Source: Alphaproteobacteria bacterium
GTDB lineage: Bacteria; Pseudomonadota; Alphaproteobacteria; Ferrovibrionales; Ferrovibrionaceae
DNA: 64,000 nt
Assembly (NCBI GenBank): GCA_018336035.1
Contig: JAGXRD010000081.1
Span: 35,917 to 99,916 of the forward strand
Reading direction: 5' to 3'
Of the stretch, positions 36,170 through 46,223 are shown piece after piece (positions within the stretch are counted from its first letter, which is position 1; every line of letters starts with the position of its first letter). The translations under genes and the position numbers were made by a program. The notes under the pieces are model-generated. The model had not been told where the DNA came from and did no database searches. It saw nothing but the letters and a program-made list of their open reading frames with translations.

Positions 36170-36269
36170 CGAACGCGTACGAAGCCAAACGAACTGAAAC
36201 GAACACGCACGAACGCAAACGAACACCAACGAAGCGAAACGAACGCAAACGAACCCAAACGAAGCCGGA
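36170..36269. repeat. ten tandem 10-bp repeats with phased A-tracts
   Basis: Ten units of exactly 10 bp starting at 36170, consensus CGAACGCAAA; the AAA/AA tracts recur every 10 bases, in phase with the DNA helix. Such phasing is expected to give intrinsic curvature. The array starts 14 bases after the 21-bp array. Confidence 0.85.
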
Positions 36270-36502
36270 ATGAGCCGCCCGGCGCCATCAATCGGGCCCG
36301 CAGGCAATTCCCTGTCCGACCAAAGGCTTAACCGGCCATAGCATCGGCTGGACAGGGGCGGGAGGGGGCGTTAAGACAGGTCGCTTGCCGGGCCCGGTCT
36401 CTTGCTGAACGGGGGCCGGCCCGCAACAATCTGACGAGCAAATGACAATGGCGCCCCGGCCACGGATGGATCAGGGCGCCGCCGACCAGGGGTGTGAAGT
36501 CC
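36270..36502 (+). other. alaS leader region
   Basis: A 233-base gene-free stretch. It contains an inverted repeat ccctgtcc (36310-36317) / ggacaggg (36350-36357) separated by 32 bases, and a GC-rich purine run (ggggcgggagggggcg). No clear promoter, T-box or terminator was found. Confidence 0.4.
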
Positions 36503-39148
36503 ATGTCCTCCGCCAGCGATGTCCGCCAGGCCTTCCTCGACTACTTTGCCAAGAACGGGCATAGCGTGGTCGACTCGTCGCCGCTGGTGCCGCGCAACGA
36601 CCCGACCCTGATGTTCACCAATGCGGGCATGGTGCAGTTCAAGAATGTCTTCACCGGCCAGGAGAAGCGCCCTTACACGCGTGCTGCGACCTCGCAGAAA
36701 TGCGTGCGTGCGGGTGGAAAGCACAATGATCTCGACAATGTCGGCTACACCGCGCGGCATCACACCTTCTTCGAGATGCTCGGCAACTTCTCCTTCGGCG
36801 ATTACTTCAAGGAAGAGGCCATTCCGCTGGCCTGGAACCTGATCACCAAGGATTACGGCCTGCCGAAAGACAAGCTCTGGGTCACCGTCTATCACGACGA
36901 CGACCAGGCGCATGGCATCTGGAAAAAGATCGGCGTGCCGGAAGACCGCATCGTGCGCATCGCCACCTCTGACAACTTCTGGGCCATGGGCGATACCGGC
37001 CCCTGCGGTCCCTGCTCGGAAATCTTCTACGACCACGGCGACAAGATCTGGGGCGGCCCGCCGGGCACGCCGGAAGCCGATGGCGACCGCTATATCGAGA
37101 TCTGGAATCTCGTCTTCATGCAGTTCGAGCAGGTGACGAAGGAGCAGCGCATCTCGCTGCCCAAGCCATCTATCGATACCGGCATGGGCCTGGAGCGCAT
37201 CACCGCCGTGCTGCAGGGCAAGCACGACAATTACGATATTGATCTCATGCGCGCGCTGATCGAGGCGTCCGCCGATGCCTCGAACACCGATCCCGATGGC
37301 CCGCATAAGGTGAGCCATCGCGTGGTGGCCGACCATCTGCGTTCGTCCTGCTTCCTGATCGCCGATGGCGTGCTGCCGTCGAATGAGGGCCGCGGCTATG
37401 TGCTGCGTCGCATCATGCGCCGCGCCATGCGCCATGCCCAGCTGATGGGCTGCAAGGATCCGCTGATGCATCGCCTGGTGCCGACGCTGGTGTCGGAAAT
37501 GGGTCGCGCCTATCCCGAACTCGGCCGCGCCGAAGCGCTGATCGCCGAAACGCTGAAGCTGGAAGAAACCCGATTCAAGCAGACGCTGGATCGCGGCCTC
37601 AAGCTGCTCGATGAAGCCACCGCCAGCATGAGCAAGGGCGACATGCTGCCGGGCGAGACCGCCTTCAAGCTCTACGACACCTATGGTTTCCCGCTCGACC
37701 TGACGCAGGATGCGCTGCGTCCGCGCGGCATCAACGTCAATCTCGACGGCTTCCAGACCGCCATGGCGGCGCAGAAGGCCGAGGCGCGCAAGGCCTGGGC
37801 CGGCTCGGGCGAGGCCGCGACCGAGAAGGTCTGGTTTGAGATCAAAGAGGAACAGGGCGCCACCGAATTCCTCGGCTATGACACGCAGTCGGCCGAAGGG
37901 CGGATTGACGCCATCGTGGTCGGCGGCCAGCCGGTGACTGAAGCGAAGACCGGCAGCGAGGTTGCCGTGATCCTGAACCAGACGCCGTTCTACGGTGAGT
38001 CCGGCGGCCAGCAGGGCGACAGCGGCGTGATCACCACGGCTGGCGGCGCCAAGGTTGAAATCAGCGACACACAAAAGAAGCTCGGCGCGCTGCATGCCCA
38101 TCTCGGCAAGGTCGTCGAGGGCACGCTCACCGTGGGCGATATGGCGATCCTGACCGTGGATGCCACGCGCCGTTCGGCGATTGCCTCCAATCACTCCGCC
38201 ACGCATCTGCTGCATGCCGCCTTGCGCCGCAAGCTGGGCGACCATGTCACGCAGAAGGGCTCGCTGGTGTCGCCGGATCGTTTCCGCTTCGACATCAGCC
38301 ATCCCAAGGCCATTACCGCTGCCGAAATGCAGGCGGTGGAAGCCGAGGTCAACGAGATGATCCGGCAGAATGATGCCGTCACCACGCGCCTGATGACGCC
38401 GGATGAAGCGATTGCCGCCGGCGCCATGGCGCTGTTCGGCGAGAAGTATGGCGACGAAGTGCGCGTGCTCTCGATGGGCAAGCTCGACGACGGCAAGGAT
38501 TACTCCGTCGAACTCTGCGGCGGTACCCATGTGAAGCGCACCGGCGATATCGCGCTGTTCAAGATCGTGGGTGAAGGCGCAGTTGCGGCCGGCGTGCGCC
38601 GTGTCGAGGCACTGACCGGCGAGGCGGCGCGGCATTACTTCCTCGAACAGGAAGGCATGCTGCAGGCCGCCGCCGATGTGCTGAAAGCGCAGCCGAAGGA
38701 AGTGCCGCAGCGCATCGCAGCCCTGATCGACGAGCGCCGCAAGCTGGAGCGCGAACTGTCCGAGCTGCGTAAGCAGCTGGCGACCGGTGGCGGTTCGGGT
38801 GGCCCGCAGGTGAAGGATGTCAACGGCGTGAAATACGCCGCGCGCAGCCTCGACGGTGTGCCGGCCAAGGACCTGCGCGGCATGGTCGATGCCATCAAGA
38901 AGGAGATCGGCTCCGGCGTCGTCGCGCTCACATCTGTTGCCGATGGCAAGGTCTCGGTGGTGGTCGGCGTGTCGAACGACCTGACGGGCAAGATCAATGC
39001 CGCCGAGTTGGTGAAGATCGCGACGCCGCTGATCGGCGGCCAGGGCGGCGGTGGCCGGCCTGATTTTGCCCAGGGTGGCGGCGCCGATCCCTCCGGTGCC
39101 GAGAAGGCGCTGGACGCCATCGCCGAGCAGATCGGCAAGGCAGCGTAA
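36503..39148 (+). CDS. alaS: alanyl-tRNA synthetase
   Basis: Charges tRNA-Ala and edits mischarged Ser/Gly. 881 residues: class II catalytic domain ([20 protein letters not shown] near the N-terminus), tRNA-recognition domain, editing domain with zinc-type ligands (NHSATHLLH near residue 560 and CGGTHV near 672), and the C-terminal DHHA1 domain ending in a Gly-rich segment. The start chosen is ATG 36503 ([11 protein letters not shown]); a GTG three codons upstream is possible. The cckA-recA-alaS-icd order is conserved in relatives. Confidence 0.97.
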   Translation: MSSASDVRQAFLDYFAKNGHSVVDSSPLVPRNDPTLMFTNAGMVQFKNVFTGQEKRPYTRAATSQKCVRAGGKHNDLDNVGYTARHHTFFEMLGNFSFGDYFKEEAIPLAWNLITKDYGLPKDKLWVTVYHDDDQAHGIWKKIGVPEDRIVRIATSDNFWAMGDTGPCGPCSEIFYDHGDKIWGGPPGTPEADGDRYIEIWNLVFMQFEQVTKEQRISLPKPSIDTGMGLERITAVLQGKHDNYDIDLMRALIEASADASNTDPDGPHKVSHRVVADHLRSSCFLIADGVLPSNEGRGYVLRRIMRRAMRHAQLMGCKDPLMHRLVPTLVSEMGRAYPELGRAEALIAETLKLEETRFKQTLDRGLKLLDEATASMSKGDMLPGETAFKLYDTYGFPLDLTQDALRPRGINVNLDGFQTAMAAQKAEARKAWAGSGEAATEKVWFEIKEEQGATEFLGYDTQSAEGRIDAIVVGGQPVTEAKTGSEVAVILNQTPFYGESGGQQGDSGVITTAGGAKVEISDTQKKLGALHAHLGKVVEGTLTVGDMAILTVDATRRSAIASNHSATHLLHAALRRKLGDHVTQKGSLVSPDRFRFDISHPKAITAAEMQAVEAEVNEMIRQNDAVTTRLMTPDEAIAAGAMALFGEKYGDEVRVLSMGKLDDGKDYSVELCGGTHVKRTGDIALFKIVGEGAVAAGVRRVEALTGEAARHYFLEQEGMLQAAADVLKAQPKEVPQRIAALIDERRKLERELSELRKQLATGGGSGGPQVKDVNGVKYAARSLDGVPAKDLRGMVDAIKKEIGSGVVALTSVADGKVSVVVGVSNDLTGKINAAELVKIATPLIGGQGGGGRPDFAQGGGADPSGAEKALDAIAEQIGKAA

Positions 39149-39172
39149 ACGCGGCGAAGGGCGGGCGGCGCC

Positions 39173-40357
39173 ATGGCATCGATCGCGTTGCGCCGCCGCT
39201 GCTACAACCTGCTGGCCGATGAGCGGCGCGATGCGGGCTTCGGCTATCGGCTGACCGCCGCGGTCATCATCGTCGGCATTTTTCTCTGCGCGCTGGCCAT
39301 CATGCTGGCCACGGTGTCCGGCCTCGATGCGCGCAGCGTCTTCTGGCTCGATCGTCTGCGCGAAGCCACCGATATCTTTTTCACTCTCGAATATCTGCTG
39401 CGCATCTGGATCGCGCCGGATTATGTGCATGGCGGTCGCATCAGCGATGCCGCCATGCGTCGCCGCTACATGCGGTCCTTCCTCGGCATCGTCGACCTGC
39501 TGGTGATCCTGCCCTTCTGGATCAACCTCGTCGTGCCGCTCCCGCGCGACCTGTTCCTCGCCGCCGAGATGTTCACGCTGTTCAAGCTGGCGCGTTACAC
39601 GCCGGGCCTGTCGCTGGTGGCGGCGGTGCTGAAGCGCGAGGCGCGCGGACTGACGGCGGCGCTAGTGGCGGTCGGCGTGCTGCTCGTGGTGGCGTCCTGC
39701 ATCATGTATGTGCTGGAGCACGAGGCGCAGCCCCAGATTTTCGGCTCGATCCCGCAGGCGCTGTGGTGGGGCATCGTCACCGTCGGTTCGGTCGGCTACG
39801 GCGACATGATCCCGATCACGCCGCTGGGCAAGGTCTTCAACGGCTTCATGATCATCATCGGCGTCGGCACCATCGCCATCCCGGCCGGTCTGCTCGCCTC
39901 GGGTTTTGCCGAGGAAATCAAGCGCCGCGAATTCATGGTCACCTGGCGCGCCGTGGCGGGCCTGCCGATCTTCGCGCAGCTCGATGCCAGTTCGATCGCC
40001 GAGATTGCCGGCCTGCTGAAGACCCAGGTGGTGCCGGCCGGCACCGCCATCGTGCGGCACGGCGAACGGGCCGAGGCGATGTTCTTCATCATGTCGGGCG
40101 AGGTGGAGGTCGAGATTCTGCCGCATCCGGTCACGCTGGGGCCGGGGCAGCATTTCGGCGAGATTGCGCTGCTGCGCCGCACGATGCGCACCGCCACGGT
40201 GAGCGCCATCAGGGATTGTCGTCTGCTGGCGCTGGAGGTCACCGATTTCCAGCGCCTGCTGCAGGTGCATCCCACCATCCGCGAGCATATCGGCCGGCTG
40301 GCGAACGAACGTATGGCACAAAGAGAAACGGCGGAGGATTCCTCCCCCGCCGTCTGA
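39173..40357 (+). CDS. cyclic nucleotide-gated potassium channel
   Basis: A 394-residue six-helix channel like MloK1. Membrane segments span about 27-245. The pore has the selectivity filter TVGSVGYGD (about 202-210) in WWGIVTVGSVGYGDMIP. The S4 region (LFKLARYTPGLSLVAAVLKREARGL) has few positive charges, so voltage gating is weak or absent. A C-terminal cyclic-nucleotide-binding domain (about 265-385) has the phosphate-binding cassette FGEIALLRRTMRTATV with its Glu and Arg. It should open on cAMP or cGMP (inferred from family). 24 bases after alaS, so perhaps co-transcribed. Converges with icd. Confidence 0.88.
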   Translation: MASIALRRRCYNLLADERRDAGFGYRLTAAVIIVGIFLCALAIMLATVSGLDARSVFWLDRLREATDIFFTLEYLLRIWIAPDYVHGGRISDAAMRRRYMRSFLGIVDLLVILPFWINLVVPLPRDLFLAAEMFTLFKLARYTPGLSLVAAVLKREARGLTAALVAVGVLLVVASCIMYVLEHEAQPQIFGSIPQALWWGIVTVGSVGYGDMIPITPLGKVFNGFMIIIGVGTIAIPAGLLASGFAEEIKRREFMVTWRAVAGLPIFAQLDASSIAEIAGLLKTQVVPAGTAIVRHGERAEAMFFIMSGEVEVEILPHPVTLGPGQHFGEIALLRRTMRTATVSAIRDCRLLALEVTDFQRLLQVHPTIREHIGRLANERMAQRETAEDSSPAV

Positions 40358-40384
40358 TGGTCCCGTTCGGGAAGCGTGGGTGGC

Positions 40385-41599
40385 TTACGCCGCCAGCGCC
40401 TTCTTCAGGTTCTCGTCGATCTTGTCGAGGAACTTCTGGGTCGTCAGCCAGGGCTGGTCCTTCGAGATCAGGATCGCGAGATCCTTGGTCATGAAGCCGG
40501 CTTCCACGGTGGAGATGCAGACCTTCTCCAGCGTATGGGCGAACTTGTCCAGATCGGCATTGCCATCCAGCTTGGCGCGATGCATCAGGCCGCGCGTCCA
40601 GGCGAAGATCGAGGCGATCGGGTTGGTCGAGGTCTCGCGGCCGGCCTGGTGCTCGCGATAGTGACGCGTCACCGTGCCATGGGCGGCTTCGGCTTCGACA
40701 ACCTTACCATCCGGCGTCATCAGCACGGAGGTCATCAGACCCAGCGAGCCGTAACCCTGCGCCACCACGTCGGACTGCACGTCGCCGTCGTAGTTCTTGC
40801 AGGCCCAGACGAACTTGCCCGACCACTTGATCGCGCAGGCGACCATGTCGTCGATCAGGCGGTGTTCGTAGGTGATGCCGGCCGCCTTGAACTTGTCGGC
40901 GAACTCCTTCTCGAACACTTCCTCGAACAGGTCCTTGAAGCGGCCGTCATAGGCCTTGAGGATCGTGTTCTTGGTCGACAGGTACAGCGGCCAGCCGCGC
41001 ACCAGCGAGTAGTTCATGCTGGAGCGGGCGAAGTCGCGGATCGAGTCATCCAGGTTGTACATCGCCATGGCGACGCCCGAACCCGGCGACTTGAAGACTT
41101 CCTTCTCGATCACCTGGCCGTCTTCGCCGACGAACTTGATGGTCAGCGTGCCCTTGCCGGGGAAGCGGAAGTCGGTGGCGCGATACTGGTCGCCGAAAGC
41201 ATGGCGGCCGACCACGATGGGATCGGTCCAGTGCGGCACCAGGCGCGGCACGTTGCGGCAGATGATCGGTTCGCGGAAGATCGTGCCGCCGATGATGTTG
41301 CGGATCGTGCCGTTCGGCGACTTCCACATTTCCTTCAGCTTGAACTCGGTCACGCGCTGTTCGTCCGGCGTGATCGTGGCGCATTTGACGCCGACGCCGT
41401 GCTTCAGGATGGCCTGGGCGCTGTCGATGGTGACCTGGTCGTTGGTCTTGTCGCGGTATTCGACGCCGAGATCGTAGTAGAGCAGATCCACGTCCAGATA
41501 CGGCAGGATCAGCTTCTCCTTGATGAACTTCCAGATGATGCGGGTCATCTCGTCGCCGTCGAGCTCGACGACCGGATTTTTGACCTTGATCTTCGCCAT
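40385..41599 (-). CDS. icd: NADP-dependent isocitrate dehydrogenase
   Basis: Converts isocitrate to 2-oxoglutarate and CO2 with NADP+, a TCA-cycle enzyme. The 404-residue protein is of the eukaryotic-type homodimeric class: [17 protein letters not shown] at the N-terminus, substrate-site [19 protein letters not shown], and [15 protein letters not shown] in the cofactor region. It reads toward the channel gene. Starts with ATG after GGAGCC-type leader. Confidence 0.97.
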   Translation of the reverse strand: MAKIKVKNPVVELDGDEMTRIIWKFIKEKLILPYLDVDLLYYDLGVEYRDKTNDQVTIDSAQAILKHGVGVKCATITPDEQRVTEFKLKEMWKSPNGTIRNIIGGTIFREPIICRNVPRLVPHWTDPIVVGRHAFGDQYRATDFRFPGKGTLTIKFVGEDGQVIEKEVFKSPGSGVAMAMYNLDDSIRDFARSSMNYSLVRGWPLYLSTKNTILKAYDGRFKDLFEEVFEKEFADKFKAAGITYEHRLIDDMVACAIKWSGKFVWACKNYDGDVQSDVVAQGYGSLGLMTSVLMTPDGKVVEAEAAHGTVTRHYREHQAGRETSTNPIASIFAWTRGLMHRAKLDGNADLDKFAHTLEKVCISTVEAGFMTKDLAILISKDQPWLTTQKFLDKIDENLKKALAA

Positions 41600-41762
41600 A
41601 AAAGGCTCCCTCCACAGGCTCAGGTTTACGGACTTACGATGGCCGGGACCCTAGCAAACAGGGCAGGGGCGGAGAAGCCTTAACGGCCCGCCGGGCGGGT
41701 GGATTTAAACTTTAGCCGGGGCGAGAAAAGGTCAATCGGGGCCGATATCGGACCCCGGATGC

Positions 41763-42347
41763 TTAAATCTTGCTGGTGCGCGCGGCGTGTTCCGGTGGCG
41801 GCTCGGCCAGCAGGGCGGCCATCACCGCTTCGGCATCCTCCACCACCGTGTAAAGCGTGGTGGCGGTGCGGCGGGCAAACCCGCGTTCGATCACGGTCTC
41901 GATCAGCGCCATCAGCGGGTGCCAGTAATCCTCGGTGTTGAGCACCAGCACCGGCTTGTCATGCAGCTTGAGCTGCCGCCAGGTGATGATCTCGAAGAAT
42001 TCGTCCAGCGTGCCCAGGCCGCCGGGCAGGGCGATGAAGGCATCCGACATCTCCACCATCATGCGCTTGCGCGTATGCATGCTGTCGACGACATGCAGTT
42101 CGGTCAGGCCGGTATGGCCGACTTCCCAGTCATGCAGGTGGTTCGGGATGATGCCGACGACTTCGCCGCCGCCCTTCATGACGGCATCGGCCACCACGCC
42201 CATCAGGCCGATGCGGCCGCCGCCATAGATCAGGCGAATGCCGTTCTCGGCCAGCCGCTGGCCGAGAATCTGGGCCTGGGCCGTGTAGACGTTGCTCTCG
42301 CCGAGGCTTGAGCCGCAATAGACGCAGACGGAGCGGATGGCGCTCAT
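41763..42347 (-). CDS. LOG family protein (nucleoside 5'-monophosphate phosphoribohydrolase)
   Basis: A 194-residue Rossmann-fold protein with VCVYCGSSLG at the N-terminus, the Lys/Arg catalytic region RKRMMVEMSDAFIALPGGLGTLDEFFE (PGGxGTxxE) and a family-typical length. LOG proteins cleave AMP-like cytokinin ribotides, but in bacteria the physiological substrate is often unknown. It is a single gene, divergent from the cytochrome c' gene. Confidence 0.9.
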   Translation of the reverse strand: MSAIRSVCVYCGSSLGESNVYTAQAQILGQRLAENGIRLIYGGGRIGLMGVVADAVMKGGGEVVGIIPNHLHDWEVGHTGLTELHVVDSMHTRKRMMVEMSDAFIALPGGLGTLDEFFEIITWRQLKLHDKPVLVLNTEDYWHPLMALIETVIERGFARRTATTLYTVVEDAEAVMAALLAEPPPEHAARTSKI

Positions 42348-42589
42348 CGACTAATCCGGGGAAAGGTCAGGTGGGGTGTCTTTGGGGTGGGGATGCGTAG
42401 CTGATTCCGCCCATGGATGCCAGCGAAAATGGCCCAAAAGATGGCAGGTTCCGCCGGGAAACCCTCAAAGCTTTTCGGGCTTTAAATTTTTCGTGAAGGT
42501 GTAAGGACTTGTCGTTTATCCGGCAGCGGCCGGTATACAGTGACTCGCCCGTTCCAGCAGACGGGTTTCAACGAGGGGATCATAATATA

Positions 42590-43042
42590 ATGGCTACTTG
42601 GCATAAGGCAGTCCTGGCGGCGACGCTGGGTCTCGCGATGATGTCGGTTGGCGGCCTGGCCTTTGCCCAGTCGGCCGACGACGCGATCAAAGCCCGCAAG
42701 GACGGTTTCCAGGTGTTCCGCGTGTCGGCGGGCGCCATCAAGAAGGTGGTCGATGACAACAGTGCGCCGTCGGGCGCCGTTGCGGCGGCCGAAGCGATTG
42801 CCCAGCAGGCGGCCAGGCAGCTGCAGCATTTCCCGCCGGGCTCCGACAAGGGCAACACCAAGGCCAAGCCGGAAATCTGGTCCAACTGGGCGCAGTTCGA
42901 AGCGGCCATGAAGGATCTCGAAGGCAAGGCGACCGCCGTCGCTGCGGCCGGCAAGGCCGGCGATGCCGCCGCGCTGAAGACGGCCTTCGGTGCCATGGGT
43001 GGGTCCTGCGGCACCTGCCATAAGCAGTTCCGCGCCGACTGA
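42590..43042 (+). CDS. cytochrome c'
   Basis: A periplasmic class II cytochrome of 150 residues. It has a Sec signal (MATWHKAVLAATLGLAMMSVGG, cleavage AFAQ-S about 26) and four-helix bundle features, with the haem motif C-G-T-C-H near the C-terminus (GSCGTCHKQF). The class binds NO and may protect against nitrosative stress. It converges on a cytochrome b561 gene across a shared terminator, a common pairing. Start ATG 42590 (upstream frame is open but lacks a signal). Confidence 0.95.
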   Translation: MATWHKAVLAATLGLAMMSVGGLAFAQSADDAIKARKDGFQVFRVSAGAIKKVVDDNSAPSGAVAAAEAIAQQAARQLQHFPPGSDKGNTKAKPEIWSNWAQFEAAMKDLEGKATAVAAAGKAGDAAALKTAFGAMGGSCGTCHKQFRAD

Positions 43043-43062
43043 TTGGCGTCTTCTGAACTGTG

Positions 43063-43093
43063 AAAAAGGCGCAGCCACAAGCTGCGCCTTTTT
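43063..43093. terminator. bidirectional terminator between cytochrome c' and b561 genes
   Basis: Perfect stem aaaaaggcgcagc / gctgcgccttttt with loop cacaa; A-run and T-run on opposite sides serve both converging genes. Confidence 0.9.
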
Positions 43094-43108
43094 TATTTGA
43101 TCCCGCGT

Positions 43109-43807
43109 TTATTTTACGAAGGCGATCCCGCCGAAGACGATCACGGCGCAGACGGCGAGGATGACCAGCGCCAGCAGCGGATGACCGCCGCGGCCTGCAT
43201 CGGCAGCGGTCGGCGCGGTCTTGCAGCCGGTTACCATCGGGCTGATCAGGTCGTTCTTCTTCACCACGAGATAGAACAGGTTGGCGAGCAGATGCAGGCC
43301 GATCACGCCGAGTAGAAGCCAGATCGTGCGGCGATGCACGGTGCTGAGCAACGCGCCGGTTTCGCTCGAGACTTTGGAAAACAGCGGCCCGTCGGTGAAG
43401 ATGTCGTCGCTGGTGAACAGGCCTGAGCCGGCCTGAACCGCCAGCAGCAGCAGCATCGCAAGAACGGCATAACCGCCCGCCGGATTGTGGCCGACATGCG
43501 TGCTCCCGGAACTGCTGAACAGCGAACCCAGATAACGCAGGCAGGTCACCGGTCCGGTGACGAAGGCGCTGAAACGGGCATAGCGATTTCCGGTAAAGCC
43601 CCAGACGAGGCGGAACAGCACCAGCGTCAGCACCGCCTGGCCCAAGGTCATATGCAGTTCCAGCTTTCCGGTCGAACCGGTCCAGACCATGGCGATCACC
43701 AGTGCCACCAGCGCCCAGTGGAACAGGCGGGTGGGCAGGTCCCATATCCTCACCTTGGCCGTAGCGGGAGCTGAACCAGAGTTGATACCGGGCGTTTCTA
43801 GGGTCAT
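43109..43807 (-). CDS. cytochrome b561 family membrane protein
   Basis: A 232-residue integral membrane protein with four core helices (about 28-50, 55-75, 108-130, 160-185) and a C-terminal hydrophobic helix (212-230). Haem-ligand candidates are His in RLFHW (about 29), the His in LELHMTLG, and two in the HRRTIW...LHLLANL region. Such b561 proteins pass quinol electrons to periplasmic c-type cytochromes; the adjacent converging cytochrome c' is the likely partner. Confidence 0.9.
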   Translation of the reverse strand: MTLETPGINSGSAPATAKVRIWDLPTRLFHWALVALVIAMVWTGSTGKLELHMTLGQAVLTLVLFRLVWGFTGNRYARFSAFVTGPVTCLRYLGSLFSSSGSTHVGHNPAGGYAVLAMLLLLAVQAGSGLFTSDDIFTDGPLFSKVSSETGALLSTVHRRTIWLLLGVIGLHLLANLFYLVVKKNDLISPMVTGCKTAPTAADAGRGGHPLLALVILAVCAVIVFGGIAFVK

Positions 43808-43941
43808 GGCTGGCTTTCAGGGGCTTTTGCGGTGCAATCGTAAGGATTTGCAAACGCTCGACAAGTTAGAGGTGTTGCGGGTCAGGGGGCGAGGTCCTAA
43901 TCTCTCGCATCGTTCACAATTTAGATAACCGGGACAATCGG

Positions 43942-44973
43942 GTGCGCGGAAGTCGTTTCTTCTTCATTCTTCTTGCTGCAGCGGTCCTGGGTATCCTGGC
44001 CGTCATCTTCTTTGGGGCCGACCCCAACAAGCGCGGCATGACGCCGACGGCAAACATTCCGCCGCCGCCGGTGCCCGCCGCACCGGTTGCGCCCTCGCCC
44101 GACAGCGTCGCCAAGGCGCCGCCCAGCTTCGATGTCGTCCGCATCAGCCGCAACTGTACGTCCGTCTTCGCCGGTCGCGCCATGGCCGGGTCTGTGGTGG
44201 TGGTGAAAACCGGCCAGCGTGAGCTGGGCCGCGTCACCGCCGACACGCGCGGCGAATGGGTGCTGGTGCCCGACCTGCCGCTGGAACGCGGCAACCAGGA
44301 ATTCACGCTGGAATCGCAGATGCAGGGCCAGGAGCCGATCAAGGCCGAGGCCAATGTCGTTGCCGTGGTGCCGGAATGCCAGCCGGGCGAGGGCGGCGAA
44401 CAGGCGATTGCCGTGCTCACTCCGCTGAAGGGCGCCAGCCGCCTGCTGCAGCGGCCGGACGGCCCGCTCGATCCGGCCCGCAAGGGTCTGGCGCTGGATG
44501 CCATCGAATATGACCAGGCCGGCAACCTGATCCTGTCGGGCCGCGCCCAGCCGGGCTCGACCGTGCAGGTTTACCTGAACAACGAGCCGATCGGTGTCGC
44601 CACCGCCGACGACAAGGGCACCTGGCGCATGCGGCCGGACAAGGCCGTCGATCCGGGCATCTATTCGCTGCGCGTCGACCAGGTCGAACAGGCCGGCGGC
44701 AGGGTGGCCTCGCGTCTCGAAATGCCGTTCAGCCGGGCCCGTCCCGAGGACATCCAGTTCGATGCCAGCGGCAACAGCATCATCGTGCAGCCGGGCAACA
44801 GCCTGTGGCGTATTGCGCGCCAGATTTATGGCCAGGGTCCGCGCTATACCGAGATCTATAAGGCCAATCAGGCCAAGATCACCGACCCGGATCTGATCTA
44901 TCCGGGCCAGGTCTTCTCGGTGCCCGGCCAGGGCAATCCTCCGGCCGGCAACCAGCCGCCCAGGGCGAACTGA
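43942..44973 (+). CDS. LysM domain protein, membrane-anchored
   Basis: A 343-residue protein with an N-terminal hydrophobic helix (about 4-24) and a Pro-rich linker. Two Ig/bacterial big-like beta repeats follow (about 60-145 and 180-270: AGSVVVVKTGQRELGRVTADTRGEWVLVP and PGSTVQVYLNNEPIGVATADDKGTWRMRP). A C-terminal LysM motif (about 283-335: VQPGNSLWRIARQIYGQGPRY...IYPGQVFSVP) binds peptidoglycan. The start is GTG; no strong Shine-Dalgarno. It is likely an envelope structural protein; no catalytic domain is present. Confidence 0.88.
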   Translation: MRGSRFFFILLAAAVLGILAVIFFGADPNKRGMTPTANIPPPPVPAAPVAPSPDSVAKAPPSFDVVRISRNCTSVFAGRAMAGSVVVVKTGQRELGRVTADTRGEWVLVPDLPLERGNQEFTLESQMQGQEPIKAEANVVAVVPECQPGEGGEQAIAVLTPLKGASRLLQRPDGPLDPARKGLALDAIEYDQAGNLILSGRAQPGSTVQVYLNNEPIGVATADDKGTWRMRPDKAVDPGIYSLRVDQVEQAGGRVASRLEMPFSRARPEDIQFDASGNSIIVQPGNSLWRIARQIYGQGPRYTEIYKANQAKITDPDLIYPGQVFSVPGQGNPPAGNQPPRAN

Positions 44974-45143
44974 TCTGATCGGCCGGTACCCTGACGGGGC
45001 CGGCCGTTTCCCTTTCCGGATGCCGTAGTCCCTTACCGTACCGCCCCCGGCGCGCTACACTGGCGTCATGATCGTCAACCTTTATTGCGCCGGCTGGGCC
45101 GTCCGCGAGGCTGCGAAGCCCGCCAGGCGCGAGGACCACTTCT

Positions 45144-46223
45144 GTGAGCATGGATTCTCCCGTTTCCCCGCCGGGTGCCGGCGCGGCCGGAGCGGCGACG
45201 GCGCCTGATCCGGCGCCGGTCTACGCCGCCATCGACCTCGGGACCAATAACTGCCGCCTGCTGATCGCGCGGCCGTATCGCGACAGATCCGGCCGCGACG
45301 GCTTCCGCGTCGTCGAGGCGTTCTCCCGCATCGTGCGGCTGGGTGAAGGTCTCAGTACTTCCGGCCGTCTGTCGGATGCGGCGATGGCGCGCACCATCGA
45401 GGCGCTGAAAATCTGCTCCGAGAAGATGGCACGCCGCAATGTCTCGTCGGCCCGTGCGGTTGCCACCGAGGCCTGCCGACGCGCCGCCAACGGCACCGAA
45501 TTCCTGCATGAGGTGAAGGCAGCCACCGGCATCAGCCTTGATATCATCACCACTGCCGAGGAAGCCCGGCTGGCGCTGAACGGCTGCTCGCCGCTGCTGG
45601 AACCGCCGCATCGCGAAGCCATCGTCTTCGATATCGGCGGCGGCTCGACCGAAATCCTCTGGGCCAAGTTGCTCGGCGGTGGGCGGACCGAAGTGATCGA
45701 CTGGATCTCGTTGCCCTTCGGCGTGGTCAACCTGACCGAGCGCTTCGGGCCCGGCGATGTGCAGAGCGGCTCTTATGCGCAGATGATTGATCTGGTGGCC
45801 GATGAGTTGCGCCCCTTCGAGGTGAAGCATGGCCTGTCGCAGAAGCTGCAGTCGGGCCAGATCCAGGTGCTGGGCACGTCGGGCACCGTCACCACGCTGG
45901 CCGGCGTGCATCTCAATCTGCCGCGTTACGAACGCCGCCATGTCGATGGTTGCTGGCTCGAATTCTCTACCGTGATCGAACAGTCGCGGCGCCTGGCATC
46001 TATTAGTGTCCCGGAGCGGGCATCGCATCCCTGTATCGGTGAGGAACGCGCTGATCTGGTGGTGGCAGGCTGCGCGATCCTTGAGGCGCTGTATCGGTTC
46101 TGGCCGGCCACGCGGTTGCGGGTCGCCGATCGCGGTGTGCGCGAGGGCGTGCTGGTCGAACTGATGGGCCAGCGCCGCCAGGTGGGCGACCGGCATTACA
46201 ACAGCGGCTGGAGACGACGCTGA
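45144..46223 (+). CDS. Ppx/GppA exopolyphosphatase family protein
   Basis: Hydrolyses polyphosphate or ppGpp-precursor pppGpp. The 359-residue protein has the phosphate-binding motifs AAIDLGTNNCRLLIAR (about 28-43), a central FDIGGGSTEI and a catalytic Glu region TTAEEARLAL. It is of the short form without the HD domain, typical of alphaproteobacteria. Starts GTG; ATG two codons later is possible. It overlaps rlmE by one base (TGATG). The ppx-rlmE pair is conserved. Confidence 0.9.
   Translation: MSMDSPVSPPGAGAAGAATAPDPAPVYAAIDLGTNNCRLLIARPYRDRSGRDGFRVVEAFSRIVRLGEGLSTSGRLSDAAMARTIEALKICSEKMARRNVSSARAVATEACRRAANGTEFLHEVKAATGISLDIITTAEEARLALNGCSPLLEPPHREAIVFDIGGGSTEILWAKLLGGGRTEVIDWISLPFGVVNLTERFGPGDVQSGSYAQMIDLVADELRPFEVKHGLSQKLQSGQIQVLGTSGTVTTLAGVHLNLPRYERRHVDGCWLEFSTVIEQSRRLASISVPERASHPCIGEERADLVVAGCAILEALYRFWPATRLRVADRGVREGVLVELMGQRRQVGDRHYNSGWRRR

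Noticed and set aside
36052..36269. CRISPR array
   Set aside because: Units are contiguous with no unique spacers, and no cas genes are present.
35784..36307. Open frames of about 80-150 codons through the 21-bp and 10-bp arrays (both strands)
   Set aside because: They arise from stop-free repeats, have no initiation signals, and overlap terminator hairpins.
36371..39430. 1019-codon minus-strand frame opposite alaS
   Set aside because: Antisense to a fully conserved alaS; a common artefact of GC-rich codon usage. Similar frames opposite guaB, fliI-like regions and icd were also dismissed.
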